A stretch of 64,000 nucleotides of DNA from Rhodopseudomonas sp. BR0M22 (GTDB taxonomy: Bacteria; Pseudomonadota; Alphaproteobacteria; Rhizobiales; Xanthobacteraceae). Location: contig NZ_QUMK01000014.1 of the NCBI RefSeq assembly GCF_010907035.1, positions 18,463 through 82,462 on the forward strand, given 5' to 3'. Each line of letters starts with the position of its first letter. Within the stretch, counting starts at the first letter, position 1. Shown here one piece after another: positions 20,385 to 28,953 of this stretch. A program made the translations under genes and the position numbers. The notes beneath the pieces are model-generated. The model made no database searches. It was given only the letters and a program-made list of their open reading frames with translations, and had not been told where the DNA came from.

Positions 20385-21209
20385 TCAGTGCGACATCAGC
20401 ACCGGCACGGTCATCGACGTCAGCATCTCGCGGGTGACGCCGCCGAGCACGAATTCGCGCAGGCGGGAGTGGCCGTAGCCGCCCATCACCAGCAGATCGG
20501 CAGACGAATCGGCGACGTGCGACAGGATGGTGGCGGCGACGCCGATGTCCGGGGCCGTGATGGTCTTGATGTCGACCTTGACGTCGTAGCGCGCCAAGTG
20601 ATTGGCCATCTCGATGCCGCGCAGCTCATTGGGATCGCGCACCTTGTGGTCGCGCACGATCAGCAGCTCGACCTGGCCGGCGCGGCGCAGGAACGGCTTG
20701 GCGTCGTTGATGGCGCGCGTGGCGGCGCGGCTGCCGTCCCAACAGCAGATCACCCGATCGAGTTTCGGCGCGGCCTTCTGGATGTAGGGCACGATCAGCA
20801 GCGGCCGGCCGGAATCGAACAGCACCTGCTCGATCAGGATGTCGTTGTCGCCGTTCTCGGCGTCGGACTGCATGATCACCGACAGGTCGAACCGTCGCGC
20901 CATCTTGGGGAAGCGTCCCGAGGTGCCATAGGCGGTCTCCAGCAGATGATGCTCGGCCGAGACGCCCTCGCGTTTGCAGGCGGCTTCGAACTGCACGACC
21001 GCGGCGCGCGCCGCTTCCTCGCTCGCCGCCAGCATCTTGCTCAGCACGTCGGACGGGAAGTCCGGCATGGTGAAGCTCGGCAACGAATCATAGGCGAAGC
21101 AGCAACCGGCCACATGGGCGTTGAACATTTCGGCGACGCCGATCGCGATATCCACGATCTGCTGGCGCTCCTTGCTACGTTCGAGATTGACGATGAGATC
21201 CTTGATCAT
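20385..21209 (-). CDS. Tandem universal stress protein (UspA family)
   Basis: A 274-residue protein with two UspA-like domains (about 1-140 and 150-274). The second keeps a nucleotide-binding loop, MGGYGHSRLREFVLGGVTREML, a good match to G-x2-G-x9-G-[ST]; the first lacks a clear copy. I chose the ATG giving MIKDLIVNLERSKERQQ with GGGAGCGCGAC upstream. Such proteins bind ATP and help survival under low oxygen or other stress. The gene lies beside chaB, Zn-alcohol dehydrogenase and a pcm-like fragment, a grouping that suggests a stress/hypoxia role, but no FixK box was found directly before it. Confidence 0.88.
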   Translation of the reverse strand: MIKDLIVNLERSKERQQIVDIAIGVAEMFNAHVAGCCFAYDSLPSFTMPDFPSDVLSKMLAASEEAARAAVVQFEAACKREGVSAEHHLLETAYGTSGRFPKMARRFDLSVIMQSDAENGDNDILIEQVLFDSGRPLLIVPYIQKAAPKLDRVICCWDGSRAATRAINDAKPFLRRAGQVELLIVRDHKVRDPNELRGIEMANHLARYDVKVDIKTITAPDIGVAATILSHVADSSADLLVMGGYGHSRLREFVLGGVTREMLTSMTVPVLMSH

Positions 21210-21404
21210 GTCGCGCTCCCCGGCTGCGTCTTGTTGGATTTGACTCGAATGGATCGAGAATGAGAGGCCGTGACGGGCGCCAGCGGCCAATCTTCGAACT
21301 TCTAGCACCGCCTTTATTCTAGACCGATGAAGATCGGGCAATGCTGATCTTCCGCAAGGTCGATCATCGCTCGTTGCGCGCCGATCACCGGCGCGGAGCG
21401 GGGG

Positions 21405-21660
21405 TGGCCGGGCCGGCGCCGATCTGGAGCATGTTGTCGCTGCCGCGCAGCCGCAGACCTTCAACCCTCCAAGCGACGGTGAAGGCTGCGACATCGTCTG
21501 CCCGCCGGACATCGGCAGCAGCGCGTTTTCGTAGCGGAGATCGCGCCGACATCCGACGCTCCTCCATCAGCGCGCGCGGCACCGCGGACGAACGGCCGTC
21601 GAGGCCGCGCACGGTCCCGGAACGGCGACCGGTCCGCCATCCGACTGCGCGCGATGGTGT
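21405..21660 (-). pseudogene. Degraded protein-L-isoaspartate O-methyltransferase (pcm-like) fragment
   Basis: The 580 bases between the stress protein and chaB have no intact gene, but the minus strand carries recognisable pieces in different frames. One frame (about 21484-21534) reads ENALLPMSGGQTMSQP, matching the family block [DN]-x-ALP[IM]-x-x-GQTISQP. A second frame (about 21411-21484) reads AWRVEGLRLRGSDNMLQIGAG, matching M-x-E-ALRL-x-x-x-D-x-VLEIGTG, the SAM-binding motif I. They are adjacent and in the right order, so at least one frameshift separates them. Further upstream MADR and AVPRA pieces may be N-terminal remnants. Motif matching was by eye. Confidence 0.5.
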
Positions 21661-21788
21661 TCGGTGCGACGCGAGCCCGCCGCAATGGGATGCGAGCGTT
21701 GCGCAGGTCGCGGCTTCGGCGCGTGACATAACGGGCCATCGGCCGCCGCGGTCTCGGCGAACCGGCGGCACCAGCAGGGAGGGCACGC

Positions 21789-22010
21789 GTGCCTTACGCT
21801 TCCACCGACGATCTACCGCCGGGCCTGCAAGTGCGGCTGCCGCTGCATGCGCAGGAGATCTACATTGCCGCATTCAACAACGCCTTCGCCGAATACCAGG
21901 ACCGTGGCGCGGAGGAGCAAGAGGCCACCGCGCATCGCGTCGCCTGGGCGGCGGTGAAGAAACTGTATCGCAAGCAAGGCGAAAACTGGGTGGCGCGCGA
22001 GCGGAGCTGA
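21789..22010 (+). CDS. chaB: ChaB family protein
   Basis: Seventy-three residues of the small ChaB fold, named for the E. coli gene beside the ChaA cation antiporter; its biochemical function is poorly known. Typical features are MPYASTDDLPPGLQVRLPLHAQEIYIAAFNNAFAEY and the AHRVAWAAVKKLYRK helix. The start is a GTG with a strong AGGGAGG ribosome site 6 bases upstream. It precedes the Zn-alcohol dehydrogenase by about 75 bases. Confidence 0.88.
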   Translation: MPYASTDDLPPGLQVRLPLHAQEIYIAAFNNAFAEYQDRGAEEQEATAHRVAWAAVKKLYRKQGENWVARERS

Positions 22011-22084
22011 TCCGCTCCGCTTTGATCGATCCGCGCGGCGCAATATAACCGAACGCATCCGATCTCCGACCCTGGAGGCCCGCG

Positions 22085-23068
22085 ATGGATGCGATGGTGC
22101 TGACGGCGCCGGGTGCAGCGCTGCAATGGCAGTCACGCGACACGCCAAAGCCGGGTGACGGCGAGGTGCTGGTGACGGTGAGCGCCTGCGGCGTGTGCCG
22201 CACCGACCTGCACGTTCTCGACGGCGAATTACCGAACATTCGCTACCCGATTATTCCCGGCCACGAGATCGTCGGCCGCGTCGCTGCGGTCGGCGCCGGC
22301 GTCACCACCCACCGGATCGGCGACCGCGTCGGCATTCCCTGGCTGGGTCACACCTGCGGGGTGTGCCGCTATTGCCGAAGCGGCATGGAGAACCTGTGCG
22401 ATTCGCCGCTGTTCACCGGCTACACCCGCGACGGCGGCTTTGCGACCCACGCCATCGCCGACGCGCGCTACGCATTTCCGCTCGGCGAGGTCGGCGATGA
22501 CGTCGCGATCGCGCCGCTGCTGTGCGCCGGGCTGATCGGCTGGCGCTCGCTGGTGATCGCAGGCGATGCGGAGCGGCTCGGCATCTACGGCTTCGGCGCC
22601 GCAGGCCACATCGTGGCGCAGGTCGCGCGCTGGCAGGGCCGGCAGGTTTACGCCTTCACCCGCGGCGGCGATGGCGCCGCTCAGGACTTCGCCCGCAGCC
22701 TCGGCGCCGTGTGGGCCGGCGCCTCGGAGGAGCTGCCGCCGCAGCCGCTCGATGCTGCGATCATCTACGCGCCGGTCGGCAGCCTGGTGCCGGCGGCGCT
22801 GAAGGCAGTGCGCAAAGGCGGCCGCGTGGTGTGCGCCGGCATCCATATGAGCGACATCCCGAGCTTTCCGTATGACTTGCTGTGGGAGGAGCGCCAGCTG
22901 GTTTCCGTCGCCAATTTGACCCGGCAGGACGGTGTCGACTTCCTCGACGTCGCGGCGCGCGCCGGCATCAAGACCGAGACCCACGCCTTCCCGCTGCGCG
23001 AGGCTGGCGCCGTGCTCGGCAAGCTCCGCGCCGGCGAACTGCTCGGCGCCGCCGTGCTGGTGCCGTAG
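22085..23068 (+). CDS. Zinc-dependent alcohol dehydrogenase family protein
   Basis: A 327-residue medium-chain dehydrogenase/reductase. Catalytic zinc ligands are in CGVCRTDLH and GHEIVGRV (Cys, His-Glu), and the structural zinc set is CGVCRYCRSGMENLC. The NAD(P)-binding loop is GIYGFGAAGHIVAQVA, slightly off the usual GxGxxG. It resembles the AdhP/YahK group that oxidises or reduces simple alcohols and aldehydes. Starts at an ATG after CCTGGAGGCCCGCG. Neighbouring chaB and the stress protein point to a stress or fermentation role. Confidence 0.88.
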   Translation: MDAMVLTAPGAALQWQSRDTPKPGDGEVLVTVSACGVCRTDLHVLDGELPNIRYPIIPGHEIVGRVAAVGAGVTTHRIGDRVGIPWLGHTCGVCRYCRSGMENLCDSPLFTGYTRDGGFATHAIADARYAFPLGEVGDDVAIAPLLCAGLIGWRSLVIAGDAERLGIYGFGAAGHIVAQVARWQGRQVYAFTRGGDGAAQDFARSLGAVWAGASEELPPQPLDAAIIYAPVGSLVPAALKAVRKGGRVVCAGIHMSDIPSFPYDLLWEERQLVSVANLTRQDGVDFLDVAARAGIKTETHAFPLREAGAVLGKLRAGELLGAAVLVP

Positions 23069-23082
23069 CAAAGTCTCGCCCC

Positions 23083-23165
23083 CGTCATTGCGTGCGCAGC
23101 GCAGCAATCCAGAGGCCGCGCAGCGTGACCTGGATTGCTTCGTCGCTTTGCTCCTCGCAATGACG
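23083..23165. repeat. Palindromic repeat, family B, long form
   Basis: Outer arms CGTCATTGCG/CGCAATGACG and inner arms AGCAATCCAG/CTGGATTGCT flank a short centre; the whole unit is about 83 bases. It fills most of the gap between the alcohol dehydrogenase and thioredoxin genes. Relatives are at 11307 (short) and 55830 (degenerate). Confidence 0.8.
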
Positions 23166-23204
23166 CAGACGACCACTACATCTGTCGGCGAGGAGGATCC
23201 GACC

Positions 23205-23642
23205 ATGTCCGATCATCTGGTGGTGTGCACGCATTGCGGCGGCGTCAACCGGCTGCCGGAGCAACGTCCGGCGCAGGACGGCAAATGCGGCAAGTGCGGC
23301 AATAAGCTGTTCGAAGGCCATCCCGCCGACGTCGGCGGCGATCTGTTCGACAAACAGGTATCGCGTAGCAGCGTGCCGGTGCTGGTCGATGTCTGGGCGC
23401 CGTGGTGCGGGCCGTGCCGGGCGATGGCGCCGGCCTATGAGCAGGCGGCGCGCGAGCTGGAGCCGCAAGTTCGGCTGATCAAGCTGAACTCCGACAACGA
23501 ACAGCAGATCGCCGCCCGGCTCGGCATCCAGGGCATCCCGACCATGATCCTGTTCGACAACGGCCGCGAGCGCGCCCGCACCTCCGGCGCGATGCCGGCG
23601 GGCGAGATCGTGCGCTGGGTGCGGCAGCACCTGCCGGCGTGA
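23205..23642 (+). CDS. trxC: Thioredoxin 2 (zinc-finger thioredoxin)
   Basis: A 145-residue disulfide reductase. It begins with a small zinc-binding domain with two CxxC pairs (CTHCGG and CGKCGN, residues 8-30), as in E. coli TrxC, followed by a thioredoxin fold with active site WCGPCRAM near residue 68 and the cis-Pro loop GIPTMILF. Start ATG lies after AGGAGGATCCGACC. TrxC proteins usually serve oxidative-stress protection. It ends next to the 3' end of an AsnC-type regulator on the other strand, with no gap. Confidence 0.95.
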   Translation: MSDHLVVCTHCGGVNRLPEQRPAQDGKCGKCGNKLFEGHPADVGGDLFDKQVSRSSVPVLVDVWAPWCGPCRAMAPAYEQAARELEPQVRLIKLNSDNEQQIAARLGIQGIPTMILFDNGRERARTSGAMPAGEIVRWVRQHLPA

Positions 23643-24128
23643 TCATGCCGCCGGCAGTGGCAGCGGTCCGCTGAGCTTGTAGCTGCGCATCGCGAACGAG
23701 GTGCGGATGTCCCGCACCGTCGGCAGCGCCAGTAAGCCGCGCAGCACGGTCGCCTCGTAGCTGGCGATATCCGGCACCACCACTTCGAGCAGGAAGTCGC
23801 TGTCGCCCGACACCAGATGGCAGGCGACCACTTCCTTCATGGTCTGCACCGCGGCGATGAAGCTCTCGGCATTGTCGCGGGAATGCCGCTCGACCCGAAT
23901 GAAGGCGAACGCCGTCACCGCCAGGCCGACTGCGGTGCGATCGACCAGCGCCCGGTAGCTCGCCAGCACGCCGGCCTGCTCCAGCAGCTTGACCCGCCGC
24001 GAGCACGGCGACGGCGACAGCCCGACCTTTTCGGCCAGCACGATATTGGGAATCCGGGCATCGGCCTGTAGCTCGGCGAGGATCTTCAGGTCGGTCGCGT
24101 CCAAGGCAATTTTGGCAGAATTCTGCAT
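23643..24128 (-). CDS. Lrp/AsnC family transcriptional regulator
   Basis: A 161-residue regulator with an N-terminal helix-turn-helix (LDATDLKILAELQADARIPNIVLAEKVGLSPSPCSRRVKLLE, abridged span residues 9-50) and a C-terminal RAM ligand-binding domain (about 65-150, with GDSDFLLEVVVPDIASYE). It is divergent from methionine gamma-lyase with about 108 bases between, much of it A+T-rich, the usual arrangement for a local amino-acid-responsive regulator. Methionine or a breakdown product is the likely ligand, by inference. Confidence 0.9.
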   Translation of the reverse strand: MQNSAKIALDATDLKILAELQADARIPNIVLAEKVGLSPSPCSRRVKLLEQAGVLASYRALVDRTAVGLAVTAFAFIRVERHSRDNAESFIAAVQTMKEVVACHLVSGDSDFLLEVVVPDIASYEATVLRGLLALPTVRDIRTSFAMRSYKLSGPLPLPAA

Positions 24129-24236
24129 ATGTTGCGCAGCAAAATGATGAAGATTGCTAATTGCTACGCCTGAAGTGGCATGATTGGCAAGTTCGACGGC
24201 AGGTTTCGGGCCATACTGCGCGCAAAGGAGCCCGCC

Positions 24237-25442
24237 ATGACCGAACCCACGCGCCCGCCCGGCTTTGCCACCACCGCGATCCACCACGGCTACGATCCGC
24301 TGGCGCATCACGGCGCCCTGAACCCGCCGCTGTTCCTGACCTCGACTTACGCCTTCGCCAGCGCCGCCGAGGGCGCGGCGCGGTTTGCCGGCGAGGCCGA
24401 GGGTTTTGTCTACAGCCGCGTCGGCAATCCGACCGTGGCGGTGCTGGAGAGCCGGCTGGCGGCGCTGGAGGGCGGTGAGGCCGCGCTCGCCACCTCGTCG
24501 GGGGTCGGCGCCCTGACGGCACTGATCTGGACACTGCTGAAGACCGGCGACCACATCGTCGCCGACCAGATGCTGTACGGCTGCACCTTCGGGCTGTTCG
24601 AACATCATCTGCCGCGGTTCGGCATTCAGGTGACCTTCGCGGACCTCACCGACCCGGCCAACCTGCAGGCGGCGCTCGCCGCCAATACCAGGCTGGTGTT
24701 CACCGAAACCCCGACCAATCCGAACATGCGGCTGGTCGATATCGCGGCGTGCGCGGACGTGTGCCGCCGCGCCGGTATCCGCCTCGTCGTCGACAACACG
24801 TACTGCACGCCTTACCTGCAACGCCCGCTCGATCTCGGCGCCGATCTCGTCACCCATTCGGCCACCAAGTATCTCGGCGGCCACGGCGATCTCCTCGCCG
24901 GCGCGGTGGTGGGGCCGAAGGCGATCATCGATCAGCTCCGCTTCACCGGCATCAAGGAACTGAACGGCGCCTGTATCTCGGCGTTTGACGCCTTCCTGAT
25001 CCTGCGTGGCCTGAAGACGCTGAACCTTCGGATGGACCGCCACAGCGCCACGGCCGCAAAGCTCGCGCACGATCTCGAGGCGCATCCCGCGGTCGCCGCG
25101 GTGTACTACCCCGGCCTCGACAGCCATCCGCAGCGCAAGCTCGCACAGCAGCAGATGCGCGCCATGGGCGGCATGATCGCGCTCGAACTCAAAGGCGGAC
25201 TGGAAGCCGGCCGCAACTTCATGGACCGGGTGAAGCTCGCGACCCGCGCGGTCAGTCTCGGCGACGCCGAAACGCTGATCCAGCACCCGGCCAGCATGAC
25301 CCACGCGACCTACGATCCGGCCGAACGCGCGCGGCACGGATTCACCGACGGACTGATCCGGCTCTCGGTGGGGCTGGAGGACTATGAGGACTTACGTGAG
25401 GATTTGTTGGGAGCGCTGTCAGTTACGCGAAAGCCGACATGA
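24237..25442 (+). CDS. Methionine gamma-lyase (PLP-dependent)
   Basis: A 401-residue Cys/Met-metabolism PLP enzyme. The PLP lysine is in [11 protein letters not shown] (about residue 208), and SRVGNPTV and ETPTNPNMR are family motifs. The LYGCTF sequence (about residue 115) carries the cysteine regarded as a mark of methionine gamma-lyase over cystathionine enzymes, so the likely reaction is methionine to methanethiol, 2-oxobutyrate and ammonia. ATG 24237 follows AAAGGAGCCCGCC, an excellent ribosome site, and supersedes an open-frame start 19 codons upstream. The divergent AsnC-type gene probably controls it. Confidence 0.85.
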   Translation: MTEPTRPPGFATTAIHHGYDPLAHHGALNPPLFLTSTYAFASAAEGAARFAGEAEGFVYSRVGNPTVAVLESRLAALEGGEAALATSSGVGALTALIWTLLKTGDHIVADQMLYGCTFGLFEHHLPRFGIQVTFADLTDPANLQAALAANTRLVFTETPTNPNMRLVDIAACADVCRRAGIRLVVDNTYCTPYLQRPLDLGADLVTHSATKYLGGHGDLLAGAVVGPKAIIDQLRFTGIKELNGACISAFDAFLILRGLKTLNLRMDRHSATAAKLAHDLEAHPAVAAVYYPGLDSHPQRKLAQQQMRAMGGMIALELKGGLEAGRNFMDRVKLATRAVSLGDAETLIQHPASMTHATYDPAERARHGFTDGLIRLSVGLEDYEDLREDLLGALSVTRKPT

Positions 25443-25647
25443 TCGGCGGAGACACGACTCGACCAATCCCAAACTGAGTGTGCAATTTTGATCTACACGC
25501 CCGGCCTTCGCCCGGTTCCCGCCTAGGTTCACGCAATTTACACCACGATGGTGAGCGCGCTGATCGAATCGACACTTGCCGCTCTGCGACCCAGCCGCAT
25601 CATGTTACGACTGTATCATAGTGTGCATGGGTCTTCGGTGGGGAGAG

Positions 25648-28212
25648 ATGACCGTTCGGGGGGCGTCATTGCGGCAGCGCTACCCACGAGAACCGCGGGG
25701 GTGGCATCAGGAGTGGTCGCTGCGTCGGGCGATGCGAATGGCTCGTGTCGCGTACTGGGAATCGTACAGCGCCGCCGCAACCGACTTCTGGATGTCGCCC
25801 GATTTCGCCGCCCTCTACGAGTTCGAGACGCCGAATGCGCCGGCTCCGCTGGCGGCGCCCCGCGACCGCGATCGGACCGATGACCGCGATGACTTGCAGG
25901 CGCATTACGCCGCATGCTGGGCGGAGGGGCGGCCCTTCGCGGTGGAGACGAAACTTCTCAAGTCCGACGGCAGTCAGTTCGATTGCGTCGTGCACGGCGA
26001 ACCGGAGTTTGACGCAGACGGTCAGGTCCAGCGGGTGTTCGGCATTGTCCGCGACGTCACGCCGGAAACCTCTGCTCTTCGGCAACTTGCCGAGAGCGAA
26101 CAGCGGCTGGCGGATTTCGTCGGCACCGCGTCGGATTGGTGCTGGGAGAGCGGCCCCGACCATCGGCTGCTGCCGCATCCGGATTCAATCGACGGCAATG
26201 CGGCCCTGCAGACCGTCGCGTCCGGCGGGAAGGCGCGTTGGGAGCTGTCCTGCGCGCCCGAAGACGAAGGCGCCATGGCGCTGCACAGGGCCGACATGGA
26301 AGCCCATCGCGCCTTCCGCGACTTCGTCTACACCTCGATCGGGGATGATGGCTCGCGGATCAGTATCAGCACCAGCGGCAAGCCTATCTTTGCCGATAAC
26401 GGAACCTTCCTGGGCTATCGCGGCACGGCGAGTGACATCACCCAGCTCGAGGTCGCCCGCACCTTGCTCGACCAGCGCACGCGCGCGCTGGAAGAAGCCC
26501 ATCGGCTCGGCAAGATCGGAACCTGGCATCACCGGCTGGACACCGGCCGAACTGTCTGGTCGCCCGACCTTTATCAGCTTCTCGGCTTGGAGCCGGACGC
26601 CTTCGAACCGACCTACGAAAACACGACGTCCTATTTTCTGGGCGACGATGCTCAACGTCTTCTGAAGCTGCAGGACCGGGTCCTGCGCACCAGCAAGACC
26701 GAAGCCACCGACATCCAAGTCCTGCACACCGACGGCGCGCCGCGCGATCTGGCGATCATCTGCAAGGCCGAGATCGCGAACGGACAGATCGTCGGCCTGG
26801 TCGGGACCGCCCAAGACGTCACCGAGCGCAAGGAGGCCGAGCGCCGGCTCGAGCGGCTCGCCTATACCGACCCTCTGACGGGACTCGCCAATCGGGCGCT
26901 GTTCAAGCGCAGGCTCGCCGAGCTTTTCGAGGCGCCCCTCTCGGAACACGGACACACCGCGCTGTATCTGATCGACCTTGATCGCTTCAAGGAGGTCAAC
27001 GATTCGCTGGGGCACTCCACCGGCGACAGCCTGCTGATCCATGTCGCCGGCGTGTTGCGGCGGGAGCTGGACCCGCAGGCCTTCATCGCCCGGATCGGCG
27101 GCGACGAATTTGCGGTGCTGACACACAGTCCGAATCCATCTGGCGAAGCGCCGATCGCCCTGGCTGACCGCTTGATCGCAAGACTATCAGTCCCGGTCGA
27201 ACTCACCGAAGGCGAGGCCTGCATTGGCGCCACCATCGGCATCGCGCTGTTACCAGAACATGGAGCGACGGCCGAGAAGGCGTCGCGCAATGCCGACCTG
27301 GCGCTCTATATGGCCAAGGAGGCCGGACGCGGCCGGGCTCAGCTGTTCGAGCCGATGTACGCCGAGGCGGTCGACCAGAAGCTCGACCTCGGCCGGCGCC
27401 TGCGCCACGCCGTCGACAGCGGCGGCCTCGAGACGCACTACCAGCCACAGATCGATCTCAAGACCGGCCGCGTGATCGGTTTCGAGGCGCTGCTGCGGTG
27501 GAGCCACCCCGAACGCGGGCCGATTTCGCCATCGGAGTTCATTCCGATCGCGGAAAGCACCGGCCTGATCGTCGATCTCGGCCATTGGGTGCTGCGCGAC
27601 GCCTGCAGGCAGATGCGCGACTGGCTGGACGCCGGACTGCCGGCCAGGTCCATCTCGGTGAATGTCTCACCGGCGCAGATCTGGAACGGCGATTTCGAGA
27701 AAGTCGTCGCCACGGTGCTGGCCGACACCGGTCTGCCGCCGGAGCTGCTGTGCCTGGAGCTGACCGAGAATCTGTTCGTCGATCATACCAAGCAGAAGGT
27801 CAGCACGACGCTCGCGGCGCTGTCGAAGCTCGGCATCCAGCTCGCGCTCGACGATTTCGGCTCCGGCTATTCGTCGCTCGGCTATCTGACGCGCCTGCCG
27901 TTCAACCGCCTGAAGATCGACCGCAGCTTCGTCGACGGCATCGCCACCGCGCCAGAGAAGCGCAAACTGCTCGGCGGCATCATCGCGCTGTCGCACGGCC
28001 TCGGCATGAGCGTGGTCGCTGAAGGCGCCGAGTTGCAGGCCGAAGTCGACCTGCTCGCCGCATTCGACTGCGACTTCGTCCAGGGCTACGCGTTCTCACG
28101 GCCGGTCGCGGCGGATCAGGCGGCGGTGGTGGCGGCGGGGATCGAGCGGGAAGCCGAACGCGGCCGTGAGCGCTGGAACGCGCGTCACGAGGGCAGGTGC
28201 TCGGATATTTGA
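25648..28212 (+). CDS. PAS-GGDEF-EAL cyclic-di-GMP enzyme (both domains intact)
   Basis: About 854 residues with three PAS/PAC-like sensor regions (ending at VFGIVRDVTPE, YRGTASDITQ and VGTAQDVTERKEAE), then a GGDEF domain (about 425-585) and an EAL domain (about 595-840). The cyclase loop ARIGGDEFAVL is canonical and the phosphodiesterase motifs EALLRWSHPERGPISP, ENLFVDH, DDFGSGYSSLGYL and KIDRSFVDG are complete, so either activity is possible. The start is uncertain: ATG 25648 has GGGGAG too close, ATG 25627 has none, and 25732 is also possible. It has no obvious operon partner. Confidence 0.85.
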   Translation: MTVRGASLRQRYPREPRGWHQEWSLRRAMRMARVAYWESYSAAATDFWMSPDFAALYEFETPNAPAPLAAPRDRDRTDDRDDLQAHYAACWAEGRPFAVETKLLKSDGSQFDCVVHGEPEFDADGQVQRVFGIVRDVTPETSALRQLAESEQRLADFVGTASDWCWESGPDHRLLPHPDSIDGNAALQTVASGGKARWELSCAPEDEGAMALHRADMEAHRAFRDFVYTSIGDDGSRISISTSGKPIFADNGTFLGYRGTASDITQLEVARTLLDQRTRALEEAHRLGKIGTWHHRLDTGRTVWSPDLYQLLGLEPDAFEPTYENTTSYFLGDDAQRLLKLQDRVLRTSKTEATDIQVLHTDGAPRDLAIICKAEIANGQIVGLVGTAQDVTERKEAERRLERLAYTDPLTGLANRALFKRRLAELFEAPLSEHGHTALYLIDLDRFKEVNDSLGHSTGDSLLIHVAGVLRRELDPQAFIARIGGDEFAVLTHSPNPSGEAPIALADRLIARLSVPVELTEGEACIGATIGIALLPEHGATAEKASRNADLALYMAKEAGRGRAQLFEPMYAEAVDQKLDLGRRLRHAVDSGGLETHYQPQIDLKTGRVIGFEALLRWSHPERGPISPSEFIPIAESTGLIVDLGHWVLRDACRQMRDWLDAGLPARSISVNVSPAQIWNGDFEKVVATVLADTGLPPELLCLELTENLFVDHTKQKVSTTLAALSKLGIQLALDDFGSGYSSLGYLTRLPFNRLKIDRSFVDGIATAPEKRKLLGGIIALSHGLGMSVVAEGAELQAEVDLLAAFDCDFVQGYAFSRPVAADQAAVVAAGIEREAERGRERWNARHEGRCSDI

Positions 28213-28219
28213 ACGAGAC

Positions 28220-28294
28220 TGGCGCTCCCTAGGGGAATCGAACCCCTGTTTCAGCCTTGAGAGGGCCGCGTCCTAACCGCTAGACGAAGGGAGC
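28220..28294 (-). tRNA. tRNA-Glu (CTC)
   Basis: On the minus strand the gene begins GCTCCCTTCGTCTAGCGGTT and ends GGGGTTCGATTCCCCTAGGGAGCGCCA (shown in part). The acceptor arms GCTCCCT/AGGGAGC pair fully, the anticodon stem-loop is CGGCC-CTCTCAA-GGCTG giving anticodon CTC, the T-loop is TTCGATT, and CCA is encoded. A palindromic repeat lies about 70 bases upstream of it. Confidence 0.95.
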
Positions 28295-28361
28295 GTGAGG
28301 GCCGCACCAATAGCCGCGAAACCGCGCCGCCGCAAGATCGGGGGCGGTCTTTTCCGAAATC

Positions 28362-28489
28362 CGTCATGCCCGGGCTCGACCCGGGCATCCATCCTTAAAG
28401 AATGGTCGCGCCTGTGGCCGTGGATGGCCGGGCCTTCACCGCGCCGAAGCGGTTTCGTCCGCGCAGGCGGGTCGAGCCCGGCCATGACG
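28362..28489. repeat. Long palindromic repeat, family D (CGTCATGCCCGGGCTCGAC)
   Basis: Arms CGTCATGCCCGGGCTCGACC and GGTCGAGCCCGGCCATGACG, with inner matches GGGCATCCA/TGGATGGCC. The unit is about 128 bases, lies in the 280-base gap between tRNA-Glu and the small membrane protein, and is of a type widely scattered in this bacterial group. Confidence 0.8.
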
Positions 28490-28576
28490 ACGGTAGGTGG
28501 GGCAGGGCATCGATCTACAGGCAAGGCGCTCGTCTTCAAGACGGCCGACGGGGCCGAACGAACGACGCCCCGTCGC

Positions 28577-28912
28577 CTACGGTTCAGTCGCGAAGGTCAG
28601 GCGGCCGGTCGGTTTCAGCGTCTTGGCGTCGAAGGTGCGCAGTTCGGTGGCGCCGCCGATGTCGAGGGTGACGACCACATAGTCGCCGGCGGAGGCGGTC
28701 GAGACCACGCGGGCGCCCTTCGGCAGCCGCAGGGTGTGCTCGGTGGCGGCCGGCGCGCTTCCCTCGGCGCGGAAAAGCCTATAGCCGATGGCGATCAACA
28801 CCGCGGCCACCGCCAGCGTCGTGGTCAGGCCCGCGATCAGCATCATCCGCCGAACCCGCGCAAACAGTGCGGCCTGCTCTGGGGTGGGTTCGGGCGTGGC
28901 GGTGTCGGTCAT
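28577..28912 (-). CDS. Small single-span membrane protein, unknown function
   Basis: A 111-residue protein with a charged cytoplasmic start (MTDTATPEPTPEQAALFARVRR), one hydrophobic segment at about 25-45, and an extracytoplasmic beta-rich tail (GARVVSTASAGDYVVVTLDI, ELRTFDAKTLKPTGRLTF). It looks like a conserved alphaproteobacterial protein that sits divergent from rluD; I believe a DUF6476-type family but did not verify. Function unknown. Confidence 0.7.
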   Translation of the reverse strand: MTDTATPEPTPEQAALFARVRRMMLIAGLTTTLAVAAVLIAIGYRLFRAEGSAPAATEHTLRLPKGARVVSTASAGDYVVVTLDIGGATELRTFDAKTLKPTGRLTFATEP

Positions 28913-28953
28913 GCGAATCTCTGCTGAAGGCGGCTATTTTGGAAGGTACAATC

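Noticed and set aside
21341..22048. Plus-strand open frame covering the pcm-like remnant and chaB
   Set aside because: It has no family features and runs out of frame through chaB, which has its own strong ribosome site and clear identity.
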